A DNA stretch of 5,202 nt from Fen-1258 sp041658245 (GTDB taxonomy: Bacteria > Bacteroidota > Ignavibacteria > Ignavibacteriales > Melioribacteraceae). The number at the start of each line of letters is the position of its first letter. Positions within the stretch are counted from its first letter, which is position 1. Positions 4,048 to 5,202 of this stretch are shown in pieces. The position numbers were made by a program, and so were the translations under genes. The stretch covers positions 1 to 5,202 of the forward strand of contig JBBAAM010000108.1 in NCBI GenBank assembly GCA_041658245.1. Direction: 5' to 3'. The notes beneath the pieces are model-generated. The model searched no databases. It saw only the letters and a program-made list of their open reading frames with translations, and was not told the DNA's origin.

Positions 4048-5202
4048 ATGATCAACATTCGAAATTTTTGCATAATTGCTCACATAGATCACGGTAAATC
4101 TACAATTGCAGACTGTCTGCTTGAGTTCACTCACACTGTTTCTAAAAGAGAAGCAAAAGAACAACTCCTTGATAGCTTGGATCTTGAACGAGAACGCGGT
4201 ATTACAATTAAATCACACGCAATACAGATGAAGTATCCAGCTCTTGACGGCAGAAATTATATTCTAAATTTGATTGATACTCCCGGGCACGTTGATTTTT
4301 CATACGAAGTTTCCCGCTCACTAGCCGCTTGTGAAGGTGCCATTTTAGTTGTAGATGCCGCACAAGGTGTTGAAGCACAAACCATCAGCAATCTTTATAT
4401 GGCAATTGATGCCGGACTTGAAATTATTCCGGTTGTAAATAAAATTGATCTGCCAAGTGCGATGATTGATGTTGTAAAGAAACAGATCATTGATTTAATT
4501 GGCTGCAAAGATGAAGATATAATTTCTGTTAGTGCAAAGGAAAGAATAGGCATTGAGGAAATGTTGGAAGCAGTAGTTAAAAGAATCTCTCCACCGAAGG
4601 GAGATGAAAATGCCCCGCTTCAAGCGTTGGTATTTGATTCGATCTTTGATTCTTACCGCGGCGCTGTTGCCTACGTTCGTCTGTTTAACGGAGTTCTTAA
4701 AGAAAAAGATGAGATCAAGTTTTTTGTAAATGATAAAAAATGTCTTGCTGAAGAAGTCGGTACATTACGTCTCGGAAGAATTCGTACCGGAGAATTAGCT
4801 GCGGGAAATGTAGGATATCTTATTGCCGGTGTAAAAGATGTTCACGATACAAAAGTTGGTGATACAGTAACTCATTTTCGAAACGGAGCGGATTCAGCGT
4901 TACCCGGTTATAAAGAAATTAAACCGATGGTTTATAGCGGACTTTATCCGACAGATACAGATGAATATGAAAACCTTCGCGAAGCGCTTGAGAAATTCCG
5001 TCTTAATGACTCAGCATTAAGCTATACACCCGAAACTTCAACAGCACTTGGCTTTGGTTTCCGCTGCGGATTTCTCGGTATGCTTCATATGGAAATAGTT
5101 CAGGAAAGATTGGAACGTGAATACGATCAGTCTATTGTTACCACACTTCCAAACGTTGAATATTGGGTCTTCAAAAAGAACGGAGTTAAGGTAGTTGTTG
5201 AT
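4048..5202 (+). CDS. lepA: elongation factor 4 (LepA) GTPase, N-terminal 385 codons (cut by window edge)
   Basis: The frame is open from ATG at 4048 to the window edge, giving 385 of about 600 residues. All GTPase motifs are present: G1 AHIDHGKST (residues 11-19), the switch I segment RGITIKS (50-56), G3 DTPGH (77-81), G4 NKID (131-134) and G5 SAK (162-164). The beta-barrel domain II follows. Then comes the start of the EF-G-like domain III, with GFGFRCGFLGMLHMEI (335-350), the LepA signature. KSHAIQMKY after switch I also fits LepA rather than EF-G or TypA. The protein binds the ribosome and promotes back-translocation or late ribosome assembly. The LepA-specific C-terminal domain lies outside the window. 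The chosen ATG gives the usual MxNIRNFCIIAHIDHGKST start. It has no clear Shine-Dalgarno site, only an A-rich leader, as is common in Bacteroidota-like hosts. No frameshift or stop is seen. Confidence 0.97.
   Translation, partial: MINIRNFCIIAHIDHGKSTIADCLLEFTHTVSKREAKEQLLDSLDLERERGITIKSHAIQMKYPALDGRNYILNLIDTPGHVDFSYEVSRSLAACEGAILVVDAAQGVEAQTISNLYMAIDAGLEIIPVVNKIDLPSAMIDVVKKQIIDLIGCKDEDIISVSAKERIGIEEMLEAVVKRISPPKGDENAPLQALVFDSIFDSYRGAVAYVRLFNGVLKEKDEIKFFVNDKKCLAEEVGTLRLGRIRTGELAAGNVGYLIAGVKDVHDTKVGDTVTHFRNGADSALPGYKEIKPMVYSGLYPTDTDEYENLREALEKFRLNDSALSYTPETSTALGFGFRCGFLGMLHMEIVQERLEREYDQSIVTTLPNVEYWVFKKNGVKVVVD

Overview
The window is AT-rich DNA from what looks like a bacterium of the FCB group, probably Ignavibacteriota or Bacteroidota. 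This placement is an inference. It rests on the overall base composition, weak or absent Shine-Dalgarno sites before lepA, one TTTG-N19-TAnnTTTG promoter-like match, and a dispersed repeat of a type I associate with that group. No rRNA, tRNA or CRISPR array was seen.

The left third (about 1-1830) is an accessory, mobile-DNA zone. The left edge holds the first 19 codons of an IS110-family transposase on the minus strand. Its leader runs into a 65-codon minus-strand fragment resembling the N-terminus of an IS256/Mutator-type transposase, so the layout suggests one insertion sequence landed in another. Next (526-567) comes a structure that looks like the right half of an integron attC site, ending in a GTTATGC core. 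Directly behind it lies an intact type II toxin-antitoxin pair (637-1205): a ribbon-helix-helix antitoxin and a MazF/PemK-like ribonuclease, with a palindromic operator candidate just upstream of the ribosome binding site. A non-coding stretch follows, then the wreck of a second toxin-antitoxin system (1424-1826). There the head of a MntA-type nucleotidyltransferase is joined out of frame to the tail of a HepT-type HEPN toxin by an internal deletion.

The middle (1862-3622) is a two-gene minus-strand unit. A secreted PQQ-like beta-propeller protein is followed, after only three bases, by a HAD-family phosphatase that appears to start at TTG and to be translationally coupled.

The intergenic region 3623-4047 carries a roughly 160-bp nested inverted-repeat element, MITE- or REP-like, with no coding capacity. 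The right end (4048 to the edge) is the first 385 codons of lepA, the conserved ribosomal GTPase EF4. It is intact as far as it goes and is the clearest housekeeping gene here.

No wholly new system is evident. The most notable points are the nested insertion sequences, the toxin-antitoxin pair behind a half attC site, the collapsed MntA-HepT remnant, and the nested repeat upstream of lepA.
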